In this document: positions 8,438-14,578 of the stretch, one piece after another
Position numbering within the stretch: the stretch's first letter is position 1
How the letters are laid out: each line of letters opens with the position of its first letter
Program-made: the position numbers and the translations under genes
The notes under the pieces: model-generated
What the model was told of the DNA's origin: nothing
Seen by the model: only the letters and a program-made list of their open reading frames with translations
Database searches by the model: none
Virus record (IMG/VR): IMGVR_UViG_3300049846_001066
Span: 1 to 42,175 of that record
Reading direction: 5' to 3' (one strand)
Source of the DNA: a virus
Length of the DNA: 42,175 nucleotides

Positions 8438-8606
8438 CCTTTTCTCAAGTCCTCGTAAATCGACTATATCCGCCTCGTGCCGATACAGCGTAGTGGCCAA
8501 ATTGAGGAAAGGGACAAGAGATGCCTTGCTTCGGGTTCGCCCAGCCTTGGTCACTTTGTTTCGGTGGTGTTCATTTGGCGAACCCCAAGGAGGGTAACTC
8601 TTTACC
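8438..8606 (+). ncRNA. Candidate structured RNA element upstream of a small HNH gene
   Basis: The 200 bases between the terminator and the HNH gene hold no good reading frame but many complementary segments. Helix 1 pairs 8438-8448 with 8502-8512 (11 bp with one G-U on the plus strand, which would be an A-C mismatch on the minus strand). Segment 8533-8541 pairs with 8577-8585 (9 bp). 8545-8550 pairs with 8585-8590, which would form a pseudoknot. 8496-8502 pairs with 8573-8579 as an alternative to the 9-bp helix. A small hairpin, 8593-8597/8602-8606, sits just before the ribosome binding site. It could be a small RNA, a leader switch for the HNH gene, or a mobile RNA element. No known family is recognised. 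Confidence 0.5.
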
Positions 8607-8627
8607 AATCCAAAGGGGGAATTAGAT

Positions 8628-8867
8628 ATGCGTAGACCAAAAAGTAGGCATGGGTTTTGTTGCGCTTGCATTCGTATCAGAGTGCTGGAAGCTCATCACT
8701 GCGTGCCACAGAGAGTAGAGAAGGCAACCACAACGTCAGAGATGCTTCATCTTTGCACTAAATGTCATCTTGAATTACATAGAGATTGGATAGACCCGCT
8801 TGGGAAACAGCCTCGGGAGGTATATATCGAAACAACCAGACAATTCCTCTGGGAAAAAAGGAATTAA
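8628..8867 (+). CDS. Small HNH endonuclease domain protein
   Basis: This 79-residue protein contains a compact HNH fold with CxxC (residues 12-15), the His pair EAHHCVP (about 21-27), then CxxCH and LH (about 44-51). The two Cys pairs bind structural zinc and the His residues form the metal site. A good ribosome binding site (GGGGGA) lies eight bases before ATG. Small HNH proteins can be homing nucleases or packaging nucleases. Here it follows a structured non-coding element and precedes a metallophosphoesterase. Confidence 0.8.
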   Translation: MRRPKSRHGFCCACIRIRVLEAHHCVPQRVEKATTTSEMLHLCTKCHLELHRDWIDPLGKQPREVYIETTRQFLWEKRN

Positions 8868-8876
8868 GGAGTATTA

Positions 8877-9893
8877 ATGATCAAACGAAACCATCAAAAG
8901 GAGTTTGACTATGACAAAAAGCTCATTGAGCGAGAGTCTAAGTCAAAACTGCTTACTAAGAAGTACAGGGAAGCCTTGAGAATGATTAAGGCTTTAGAGC
9001 GTCAGAACCGACTAATCAGTGGTTTGAAGTCAACAGTTCAGACTGCTAAAATCTCCCCTAAAAAAGGAGTTGGAACATCTGAAGCAACTTGTATTTGGGT
9101 GGCTTCGGACTGGCACGTTGAAGAAAACGTGAACCCAGAGGTCATTAACGGCCTGAACAAATACAACATGGCTATTGCCAAAGAGCGAGCAGAAAACTTC
9201 TTTACAAGTGGTTTAAAGCTCACTAATATCTTGGCAAGAGACGTAGAAATCTCGACAATCGTTATTGCTTTGCTGGGAGATTTTTTCAGCAATGACATTC
9301 ACGATGAACTTATGGAGATTAACGAGGTTGAGCCACTCCACGCAGCGATTTACGCCCAGAACTTAATTGCATCTGGCATTCAATACATACTAGACAACAG
9401 CGAGTACAATATCGTTGTTCCGTGCCACAGCGGTAACCATGGTCGCACGACCAAGACTACCCGCTTTGCCACAGAAAACGGTCATAGCTTGGAGTTTTTT
9501 ATGTATAACTTTCTCTCCGACCACTTCCGAGATAATAAGCGAGTGAAGTTCATCATCGCTGGTGGGCAACACAGCTACCTTGATATTTATGGTTACAAGA
9601 TTCGTTTCTTGCATGGCCATAGTGTCAAGTATCAAGGCGGTGTCGGTGGTTTAACCATACCTGTTAATAAGGCAATCGCTCAGTGGGACACCGCTGAAAA
9701 AGCGTACTTAACTGTAATGGGACACTTCCACCAGTTTTTTGATGGTGGGAATTTTATCACCAATGGGTCAATGATTGGGTATAACGCCTATGCGTTAAGC
9801 ATTAAGGCAAAGTTTGAAAAACCCAAACAGGCTCTTTTCTTGATTGATAAAAAGAGAGGGAAGACAGCAGTTTGGCCAATCTTGTTCGACTAG
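8877..9893 (+). CDS. Calcineurin-like metallophosphoesterase
   Basis: This 338-residue protein has the complete metal-binding motif series of the family: SDWH (Asp78, His80), GDFF (Asp135), GNH (Asn187, His188), HGH (near residue 244) and GHFH (near 281). A charged helical N-terminal extension of about 65 residues may bind a partner. Relatives in phages are annotated as phosphoesterases or SbcD-like nucleases, but there is no SbcC partner here. A strong ribosome binding site (AAGGAG) precedes the ATG. Confidence 0.85.
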   Translation: MIKRNHQKEFDYDKKLIERESKSKLLTKKYREALRMIKALERQNRLISGLKSTVQTAKISPKKGVGTSEATCIWVASDWHVEENVNPEVINGLNKYNMAIAKERAENFFTSGLKLTNILARDVEISTIVIALLGDFFSNDIHDELMEINEVEPLHAAIYAQNLIASGIQYILDNSEYNIVVPCHSGNHGRTTKTTRFATENGHSLEFFMYNFLSDHFRDNKRVKFIIAGGQHSYLDIYGYKIRFLHGHSVKYQGGVGGLTIPVNKAIAQWDTAEKAYLTVMGHFHQFFDGGNFITNGSMIGYNAYALSIKAKFEKPKQALFLIDKKRGKTAVWPILFD

Positions 9894-9921
9894 ATCTAGA
9901 CACGCCTGCAGGGTGCTAGTA

Positions 9922-9950
9922 GTGGTGGGGAGATTACTTCAAACCACCAC
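9922..9950 (+). other. Hairpin in the gap before the membrane protein gene
   Basis: GTGGTGG (9922-9928) and CCACCAC (9944-9950) form a perfect 7-bp stem with a 15-base loop. There is no T-run, so it is not a normal terminator. It may protect or process mRNA ahead of the ribosome binding site at 9958-9963. Confidence 0.4.
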
Positions 9951-9967
9951 GCCAATTAGGAGGTAGT

Positions 9968-10222
9968 ATGAAACTTTTTTTCTTGGCATTCCTGCAATTG
10001 TTTCTATTGACGGTTCAATCAAGATTCGCCAATAGATGCCAGTATGTGGGAATGGCGTTCACTAATATCGCTGTTGGTATCTGTTACTTTTCCATCTTCC
10101 ATGAGTTGATGAAAGCAATGGAGGAAACCAATGGCGTTTACTTTTACGTTGCAGGTACAACCTGCGGATCACTGCTCGGAGCTTATGTTCACAATAAGTG
10201 GTCAAGGAAGAAAATGGAATGA
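9968..10222 (+). CDS. Small membrane protein of unknown function
   Basis: This 84-residue protein has an N-terminal hydrophobic segment (about 2-16) and two further hydrophobic stretches (about 28-46 and 57-73), with a basic C-terminus (WSRKKME). It has an excellent ribosome binding site (AGGAGG) and overlaps the next tiny gene by ATGA. It is probably an inner-membrane protein; no enzyme motif is seen. Confidence 0.65.
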   Translation: MKLFFLAFLQLFLLTVQSRFANRCQYVGMAFTNIAVGICYFSIFHELMKAMEETNGVYFYVAGTTCGSLLGAYVHNKWSRKKME

Positions 10223-10296
10223 AAGACGAAGATAAGGATATGTTTGTACTTGTTGTGCTTCTCTTTCTTCTGTCGTTTCTAAATTGGTACTGCTAA
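10219..10296 (+). CDS. 25-residue membrane mini-protein
   Basis: The frame from ATG 10219 to TAA 10296 encodes a charged N-terminus (MKDEDKDM) followed by about 15 hydrophobic residues and the C-terminus NWYC. Its start overlaps the stop of the upstream membrane protein gene (ATGA), and a strong ribosome binding site for the next gene begins right at its stop. The context makes a real translated single-pass peptide likely. The function is unknown. Confidence 0.55.
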   Translation: MKDEDKDMFVLVVLLFLLSFLNWYC

Positions 10297-10303
10297 GGAG
10301 GTT

Positions 10304-10615
10304 ATGATGAAAGCTTTATTCAGAAAGGTTATGGCAGTTCGCCGACCTGTTGTGTTTAGAGCGAGGCACTTGCTCTATGGATGGGTATTCCCAGAAATTG
10401 AGGGCGGTGCGATATTCATCAACCTCTCTCGTCATGGTTTGGAAGATCCAGTGATGACTTATCTACACGAGTGCCTACATTGTATCTACCCAGATAAAAC
10501 AGAAGAAGAAATTATTTCTCTAACTGACAAGGTTTGGTACTCATTGACATCCCATGAAAGATTCTTGCTAAGTAAGAAATTATTTAACAGGAAATGGAAA
10601 ACGGAGGAGCTATGA
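10304..10615 (+). CDS. HExxH metallopeptidase-like protein
   Basis: This 103-residue protein has HECLH at about residues 55-59, a zinc-binding HExxH motif, followed by a helical region with acidic residues (DKTEEE) that may give the third ligand. It is basic at the N-terminus. AAGGAGG lies just before ATGATG, so the first or second ATG may be used. It is the second small HExxH protein of this genome; the two share little apart from the motif. The substrate is unknown. Confidence 0.6.
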   Translation: MMKALFRKVMAVRRPVVFRARHLLYGWVFPEIEGGAIFINLSRHGLEDPVMTYLHECLHCIYPDKTEEEIISLTDKVWYSLTSHERFLLSKKLFNRKWKTEEL

Positions 10616-10980
10616 ATGTTGAAATGAAATACTTAGTTCGTGGCTTTATTCGCTGGCTGATGCTTATTGGGATTGGTTTAAATCTCATTGTATGGACAGC
10701 GATTATCGCTCGTTGTCAACATCGAACTCTTCATACCGATCAAGACGAATGGGAAAGTTCCATTAGAGTTAAGATTGTCACTGCCACAAGCAGAGACGAT
10801 AACTTGGTTTACTGGAAAAAGAGCAAGAAATTCGAGGTCGTTATGTCGAGCTTCGGTTACGATAAAGACACCAGATTCTCAGATTTTGAAATCGGCAAGT
10901 GCTATCAGGTATTCTACTGCGAGAAACACTTGATGAGTTATATCTGGGATAGGATAGACAAGAAATACTGCGGAGGTTAA
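10612..10980 (+). CDS. Single-pass membrane protein with soluble C-terminal domain
   Basis: The start at ATG 10612 is chosen because it overlaps the previous stop (ATGA) and follows GGAGGAGC. The 122-residue protein has one membrane segment (about 16-36) and a soluble C-terminal domain with four Cys, two of them in YCEKH and KYCGG. It is probably membrane-anchored with the domain on one face. No family is recognised. Confidence 0.6.
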   Translation: MNVEMKYLVRGFIRWLMLIGIGLNLIVWTAIIARCQHRTLHTDQDEWESSIRVKIVTATSRDDNLVYWKKSKKFEVVMSSFGYDKDTRFSDFEIGKCYQVFYCEKHLMSYIWDRIDKKYCGG

Positions 10981-10981
10981 T

Positions 10982-11206
10982 ATGCCTATTGTGGACTTGG
11001 TTGCAATTCCTTGCAAAAGATGTGAAAAGGGGTTCATGTATAAGTCCACTTTAGAGGACAATTATGGAAACCCTGCTGCTTTTGCACTCGTTTATAGTTA
11101 CCACAAGAACTCTATTGTCTTTCAGGGACTTTGTGATTTTTGTGGTCAAGAGTTTAGAATCTCTTGGATATTGGAAACTTTACTTCATTATCCAAAAGCC
11201 GACTAA
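10982..11206 (+). CDS. Small zinc-ribbon protein
   Basis: This 74-residue protein has two Cys pairs, CKRC (residues 11-14) and CDFC (about 51-54), separated by 36 residues, as in a zinc ribbon. A ribosome binding site (GGAGG) precedes the ATG. It is the last gene of the rightward unit before the convergent terminator. The role is probably nucleic-acid or protein binding, but this is unproven. Confidence 0.65.
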   Translation: MPIVDLVAIPCKRCEKGFMYKSTLEDNYGNPAAFALVYSYHKNSIVFQGLCDFCGQEFRISWILETLLHYPKAD

Positions 11207-11265
11207 CCCGCCAGAACCCTTCCGTATCTACACATACCTAAATTGGCTACCCCTAGCCGACTAAA

Positions 11266-11303
11266 AGACCGACAGCTTCTCCAGCTAATCGGTCTCTTTT
11301 TTT
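11266..11303. terminator. Bidirectional terminator between convergent transcription units
   Basis: AGACCGA (11266-11272) and TCGGTCT (11289-11295) form a 7-bp stem with an extra AGCT-based pairing in the loop. CTTTTTTT follows on the plus strand, and the minus-strand side has a TTTT run as well. It lies between the rightward gene ending at 11206 and the leftward gene ending at 11302, so it can stop both. Confidence 0.85.
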
Positions 11304-11388
11304 AAATCACTCTCCCACCAGCTAGAACCATAAAGATTAAGATACTAGCTAGGATTAAACCCATTAAGATTATTGGTATGTATGTCAT
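11302..11388 (-). CDS. 28-residue membrane mini-protein
   Basis: The minus-strand frame from ATG 11388 to TAA 11302 encodes a nearly all-hydrophobic peptide with a short GGRVI tail. Its start overlaps the stop of the preceding minus-strand gene in an ATGA arrangement, the same coupling used by neighbouring genes. It is the last gene of the leftward operon. It is probably a single-pass membrane peptide; the function is unknown. Confidence 0.55.
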   Translation of the reverse strand: MTYIPIILMGLILASILIFMVLAGGRVI

Positions 11389-11705
11389 CGGAACTCATTA
11401 GTTAATACTTTGTATCTGCGGTTTAAATTGGCTTTAAAGGCCTTCAATTGTCTGATACGCCTCTCGATAGCCTTTTGCTCCTTAAACTCGTCTGTGAGGG
11501 CTAATTTTCGCTTTCCAGCGGCGTCTGAACCCCACTTGTCTGCTAAGTCATCATACAAAACAGCCACTACTTGGTCAGCTTCCGCAAGGCGTTCCTCAAA
11601 GTCTCCTATAAATCCAGCCACCCAAAAGATAAGTTCATCCACCTCTCTGTAGTCAGCAAGATTAGTTGGGTCTTGCATCTTTTCTAATACTTGTTTAAAT
11701 GTCAT
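11385..11705 (-). CDS. Helical phage protein of unknown function
   Basis: The start at ATG 11705 is preferred because GGAGA lies just upstream; a start 36 bases earlier is possible. The 106-residue protein is charged and helical with coiled-coil character, and ends in a basic segment. No catalytic motif is seen. It overlaps the upstream small gene by 11 bases and the downstream mini-gene by ATGA, so it belongs to the leftward operon. Confidence 0.6.
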   Translation of the reverse strand: MTFKQVLEKMQDPTNLADYREVDELIFWVAGFIGDFEERLAEADQVVAVLYDDLADKWGSDAAGKRKLALTDEFKEQKAIERRIRQLKAFKANLNRRYKVLTNEFR

Positions 11706-11877
11706 CAAAAGTCTCCTCATAGAAGTTGTCTTTATCGACACCCATTAAACCACAATGACAATGTTCGTATCCATCCCACCGCTCCCAAGATTTTCGGTGG
11801 TAACCTCTTTTACACATAAAATCATCCCACCTCATGGAGATATTGTCTATCCACCATTCTTCAAATTTTTCATTCAT
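11695..11877 (-). CDS. 60-residue Trp-rich protein with a possible zinc knuckle
   Basis: This small protein has six Trp and a C-x-H-like cluster (CKRGYH near residue 22, HCHCG near 39), which may form one zinc site. It starts in an ATGA overlap with the nuclease gene and overlaps the next gene by 11 bases. The function is unknown. Such small leftward proteins in phages often target host factors, which is only a guess here. Confidence 0.55.
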   Translation of the reverse strand: MNEKFEEWWIDNISMRWDDFMCKRGYHRKSWERWDGYEHCHCGLMGVDKDNFYEETFDDI

Positions 11878-12269
11878 AAAAAATTTAACATTCTGCCTAG
11901 TTTTTTCTTCAAGGCGTTATATTCTTTTTGATCTACTAACTCAATTTTAATATCAGGGTAATGTTTTTCCATTCTGCGGAGTTTGAGTGTTCCTTGTCTA
12001 TAGCCCTTAATTTCAACCAGATAAAAAGTGTCGTCATTTCTAGTAACCTTGAAGTCTGGTAAGTACCCATTGCCTAGTGGGTGTCCGTCTTTAGCATAAA
12101 AATAGTATCTTGGTCTTGGCTCGTATTCCCAATTCTTAATTTCTCCTTGTTGTTTCAACCATTCCAAGTAGAAGGCGTAATTGATTTCCCATGTGGATCT
12201 AAAGGTTATTGGCTTACCCTCTTCAAACTCGTGTGTATGCCTTAGTATATTGTCCCACATTGCTACCAT
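11874..12269 (-). CDS. PD-(D/E)XK nuclease, endonuclease-I-like
   Basis: The 131-residue protein shows Glu28 in a helix (STWEINYAF), Pro-Asp at 71-72 (LPDF) and Glu86-x-Lys88 (VEIKG), the standard active-site layout of PD-(D/E)XK nucleases. The order resembles phage Holliday-junction or replication endonucleases such as T7 endonuclease I, and also DUF1064-type phage nucleases. A ribosome binding site (AAAGGA) supports ATG 12269. It probably processes branched phage DNA or host DNA. Confidence 0.75.
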   Translation of the reverse strand: MVAMWDNILRHTHEFEEGKPITFRSTWEINYAFYLEWLKQQGEIKNWEYEPRPRYYFYAKDGHPLGNGYLPDFKVTRNDDTFYLVEIKGYRQGTLKLRRMEKHYPDIKIELVDQKEYNALKKKLGRMLNFL

Positions 12270-12538
12270 AGACCTTTCCTTTCTGTCTTATTTTGTGTAC
12301 CCCACTTATCGAGAAAGTCTTTTACATTGTCTGTAATCTCTGCTTTACTGCTCCATTTATAGCCTATAATAGCGTTGTTTTTCATTATATGCTTCACTTC
12401 TGGTGACTCACTGGGTCTTAGGATTCTCTCTGCTGTCGCTGTTTTGTAACCCCATTGCTTGCATAGAAAGGCTAAATCATCCAGTGACATTGATTCGTGT
12501 TCTTTTAGATAGTTGTGTAGTTTTGTTTTTAATCCCAT
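12263..12538 (-). CDS. Small DNA-binding-like protein (winged-helix candidate)
   Basis: This 91-residue protein has an N-terminal region (about 5-60) with helix-turn-helix spacing (MSLDDLAFLCKQWGYKT) and a likely wing (IMKNNAIIGYKW), as in small winged-helix domains. The C-terminus is charged. It overlaps the nuclease gene by 7 bases. It may be a replication or regulatory accessory protein. The fold call is by eye and uncertain. Confidence 0.5.
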   Translation of the reverse strand: MGLKTKLHNYLKEHESMSLDDLAFLCKQWGYKTATAERILRPSESPEVKHIMKNNAIIGYKWSSKAEITDNVKDFLDKWGTQNKTERKGLW

Positions 12539-12547
12539 ATATTTGGA

Positions 12548-12967
12548 TTAGAATGGTATATCTGAGGTGTCAATTTGATAGTCCTCTGCTTGTAGTTCTT
12601 CTTTCTCGGTTTTGCTGTGTCCATAAACAACTATCTCGGCAAGCCTTTTGGCTGGAGTAGCTTGAAGCATAGCCTCTTGAATGCTCTTGCCAGACTGGAT
12701 ATATGCCTGTAAGAACAGAGATTGGCATTTACCTACGTTCTCTCTGTCATAATCCCTACCAGACGCAAAATTTGGCACGCTGTGGGGTGTTTCTAGGGAA
12801 AGTGGGGCTTGGTCTAGCTTAGGTCTTTGAGCAGGCTTAAATTGGCAAAATTCGCCATTTGGACCCTTTACCTCACAGGCATAGAAAGCCTTATAGGGTT
12901 GCCCTGTTTTTTTACTGACTCCTGCTGGCCTTACAGCCATTTCTGTGTTGTGAATTTCGCAAATCAT
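12548..12967 (-). CDS. Zinc-finger protein with an SSB-like C-terminal tip
   Basis: This 139-residue protein has an N-terminal Cys/His cluster (Cys3, His6, Cys31, Cys41) that resembles a topoisomerase-type zinc finger. A helical middle follows, and then an acidic tail ending DTSDIPF. That tip matches the C-terminal DDDIPF peptide by which bacterial SSB proteins recruit replication and repair enzymes. The OB fold of a true SSB is not evident, so this may be a divergent ssDNA-binding protein or a mimic of the SSB tail. Confidence 0.65.
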   Translation of the reverse strand: MICEIHNTEMAVRPAGVSKKTGQPYKAFYACEVKGPNGEFCQFKPAQRPKLDQAPLSLETPHSVPNFASGRDYDRENVGKCQSLFLQAYIQSGKSIQEAMLQATPAKRLAEIVVYGHSKTEKEELQAEDYQIDTSDIPF

Positions 12968-12984
12968 ATTATTAGTTATTTTAA

Positions 12985-13215
12985 TTATAGGATGCCTTCT
13001 CGCATCATTTCTTCAGTATGAGTCTGGTCGCTAGACCATTCATCGTGGGTATCTTCGTCGAAATCATCGCCAAACATACGGGCAATATTCTCGACTTGGT
13101 TCCTTCGTTCTACTGTACCATCAAATCCGTAGTAATCGTTGATCTGCTCAATCGTTAGATTTTGAGCTTCTTCGTGCCTATTATCGGCATCGAAAAGTGT
13201 ATCGTAGGTGTTCAT
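12985..13215 (-). CDS. Small acidic protein of unknown function
   Basis: This 76-residue protein is rich in Asp and Glu, with no Cys, membrane segment or known motif. It starts in an ATGA overlap with the upstream transglycosylase gene. Strong negative charge is common in phage proteins that mimic DNA or block host nucleic-acid-binding proteins, but nothing further supports this here. Confidence 0.5.
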   Translation of the reverse strand: MNTYDTLFDADNRHEEAQNLTIEQINDYYGFDGTVERRNQVENIARMFGDDFDEDTHDEWSSDQTHTEEMMREGIL

Positions 13216-13541
13216 TTTAAGTGCCTTTTGTATGCTAGATTCTTATACGCTGACCAAGGTTTGAAGCCTTGTGCCTTGTAAAGATTGTAAGCATAGTTAA
13301 TGTTAAATTCACAGCTTAATAATTCTTCAGGGTTGGGTCTACCCTCTAAATGTCTAATTTGGAATACTCCATAGCTTTTTCCATACTCTGTACCATTTTT
13401 CATAAAGGCTATGTGTCCATCACCTACCGCTTCACAGCGTAGGCCAGATTCTGCTTTGGCTATTGCTAAGGCTGTTTTACAATCCCAGTCTTTAGCACAA
13501 ATCAGTTTCTCAATAGTAGTTTTAGGTGTTACCTTGGCCAC
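13212..13541 (-). CDS. Lytic transglycosylase (SLT/lysozyme-like)
   Basis: The 109-residue protein has the SLT motif order: catalytic Glu31 in KAESGL, then GxxQ in KSYGVFQIRH (about 55-63), then NINYAYNLY (about 80-88). It would cleave glycan strands of peptidoglycan. There is no signal peptide. The start is GTG 13541 with a strong site AAGGAGG. The position in the leftward, presumably early operon, next to a membrane peptide, is unusual, because such enzymes normally sit with the virion or lysis genes. Confidence 0.75.
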   Translation of the reverse strand: MAKVTPKTTIEKLICAKDWDCKTALAIAKAESGLRCEAVGDGHIAFMKNGTEYGKSYGVFQIRHLEGRPNPEELLSCEFNINYAYNLYKAQGFKPWSAYKNLAYKRHLK

Positions 13542-13558
13542 TACGCCAGCCTCCTTGG

Positions 13559-13714
13559 TTATTTTAATTTTGGGTAGTCTGTGTGGTATGCGTTAGCGAA
13601 TTGAGTAATCTTATCGCTTAACATACTAGATGCCTGTAAGACAGAGAAGTATAAGCCGATAACTACAAGGGCGAATACTACTACTTTCTTATAGTGACTC
13701 TTTATGAAATTCAT
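13559..13714 (-). CDS. 51-residue membrane or exported peptide
   Basis: The frame from ATG 13714 (with AAAGGA upstream) to TAA 13559 encodes a basic N-terminus (KSHYKK), a hydrophobic segment of about 18 residues, and a polar tail. It looks like a type II membrane anchor or uncleaved signal. It is immediately upstream of the transglycosylase gene, whose ribosome binding site begins at its stop. It could provide membrane passage or anchoring for that enzyme; this is inferred from adjacency. Confidence 0.6.
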   Translation of the reverse strand: MNFIKSHYKKVVVFALVVIGLYFSVLQASSMLSDKITQFANAYHTDYPKLK

Positions 13715-13731
13715 AGATTCCTTTCGTTAAT

Positions 13732-13754
13732 GATTTAACTATTTGGGTTAAATC
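13732..13754. other. Inverted repeat between the HNH and membrane peptide genes
   Basis: GATTTAAC (13732-13739) and GTTAAATC (13747-13754) form a perfect 8-bp inverted repeat with a 7-base spacer. It touches the stop of the HNH gene. On the minus strand no T-run follows, so it is more likely an operator-like site or processing hairpin than a terminator. Confidence 0.4.
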
Positions 13755-14175
13755 AGATAATTTTTATTTTTTGGTTATCAATTTTCTTATGATAATCCTC
13801 ATGATGTGTTTTACATAACCATTTCACATCATAGGGTTTAGAGTAATCGTCATGATGAGCTTCGCCGATTTCCACACACATGTTCGCACCGCATATCTTT
13901 CTAGTAATGTCTCCTCGTATAACTGCTCTATTTAGGGCCTGTCGGGATAAATATTTTTGATGTTCTTCTGGCATCTGGATGAATCTATTTCTCTGATAAT
14001 CTAAGTTTCTTATCCTCCACTTACGATACGATTCTTTTTGTCTAACTTTCTTTTCTTCTATCGATAACTTGGTTCTCGGTTTCGTGCCTTGTTTTAATCT
14101 CCATTTCTTTAGGTATTCTCTATTATATTCCCTCAAACTTTCTTTGTATTTTTGGTATATCTCTCTTCTTGGCAT
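13753..14175 (-). CDS. HNH-family protein with basic N-terminal domain
   Basis: The 140-residue protein has a very basic helical first half (about 1-95) suited to DNA binding. Its C-terminal zinc/HNH-like core contains CGANMC, then EAHHDDY, and then CKTHHEDYH. Proteins of this form are common in phages and are usually annotated as HNH endonucleases. The ribosome binding site is weak. It begins only 26 bases after the structured RNA element at 14201-14449, an arrangement like that of the small HNH gene at 8628. Confidence 0.7.
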   Translation of the reverse strand: MPRREIYQKYKESLREYNREYLKKWRLKQGTKPRTKLSIEEKKVRQKESYRKWRIRNLDYQRNRFIQMPEEHQKYLSRQALNRAVIRGDITRKICGANMCVEIGEAHHDDYSKPYDVKWLCKTHHEDYHKKIDNQKIKII

Positions 14176-14200
14176 TAAATCATCTTAATATTGTTTTTGT

Positions 14201-14449
14201 AGGTCTGGTAGGTACTTCACTTAGGTTCAAGGTTTCCCTCTCTCGTTCGCTTTTCCCTACCTTCTGGTGACCTAACTGCCTAAGCAGTAAGTAGTCGGTA
14301 AGCCACAAAATTCAGAGATTAATTTGCCGAGTAACAAATTGCTTACCAACTATTTACCACAGACAGGGGTCGGGGCTTAGTGACGCTATCATTCCGTTAT
14401 AAACTACTCTGATGCTTTCCTAGGGTTAAGCCCCCAACTCTGTCTATGG
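14201..14449 (-). ncRNA. Candidate multi-helix structured RNA (unrecognised family)
   Basis: This gap has no reading frame and folds into consecutive helices. P1 pairs 14440-14449 with 14357-14366 (10 bp) and continues as 14427-14438 with 14369-14379 (11 bp, one bulge). P2 pairs 14341-14357 with 14287-14303 (17 positions, one mismatch, one G-U) and encloses hairpin 14321-14326/14335-14340. P3 is 14276-14279/14284-14287. P4 pairs 14269-14273 with 14201-14205 and 14256-14261 with 14207-14212. A GAAA tetraloop hairpin lies at 14230-14239. In both parts of P1 a U-G wobble on the minus strand would be a C-A mismatch on the plus strand, so a minus-strand RNA is favoured. It follows the mini-gene at 14444. 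An origin structure is an alternative. Confidence 0.6.
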
Positions 14450-14578
14450 CTTTTGGATTAATTGTTCAAGGTACAGATTCCAAGGTAGTCGGCTCTTCTT
14501 TTTTGCCTTTCTTAACTTTTCCCATGTACTGTCCTCTAATCGGATATTTCTTAGCTTTTTCTTTTCTTCAATCTTCAT
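14444..14578 (-). CDS. 44-residue ribbon-helix-helix-like mini-protein
   Basis: The frame from ATG 14578 to TAG 14444 encodes a basic N-terminus followed by a short beta strand (KLRNIRLEDS) and two predicted helices (TWEKLRKAKK and WNLYLEQLI). This is the pattern of CopG/Arc-type ribbon-helix-helix DNA-binding proteins. A near-consensus promoter places the start of transcription on the A of the ATG, so the mRNA would be leaderless. It may autoregulate the leftward operon. Its stop codon lies inside the first helix of the downstream structured element. Confidence 0.65.
   Translation of the reverse strand: MKIEEKKKLRNIRLEDSTWEKLRKAKKKSRLPWNLYLEQLIQKP

Noticed and set aside
8529-8545. tRNA-like GGTTCG segment in the gap after the holin gene
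   Set aside because: No acceptor stem, anticodon arm or D-arm fits around it. The bases are part of the 9-bp helix 8533-8541/8577-8585.
8355-8671. Plus- and minus-strand open frames across 8355-8671
   Set aside because: They overlap the holin gene, the terminator and the HNH start, have no ribosome binding site, and encode sequences of no recognisable type. The base-paired structure explains the region better.
14201-14449. Group I intron, tmRNA or tRNA in the leftward gap
   Set aside because: No split gene flanks the element, and no guanosine-binding core, tag peptide frame or tRNA-like end is visible. It is reported only as an unassigned structured element.
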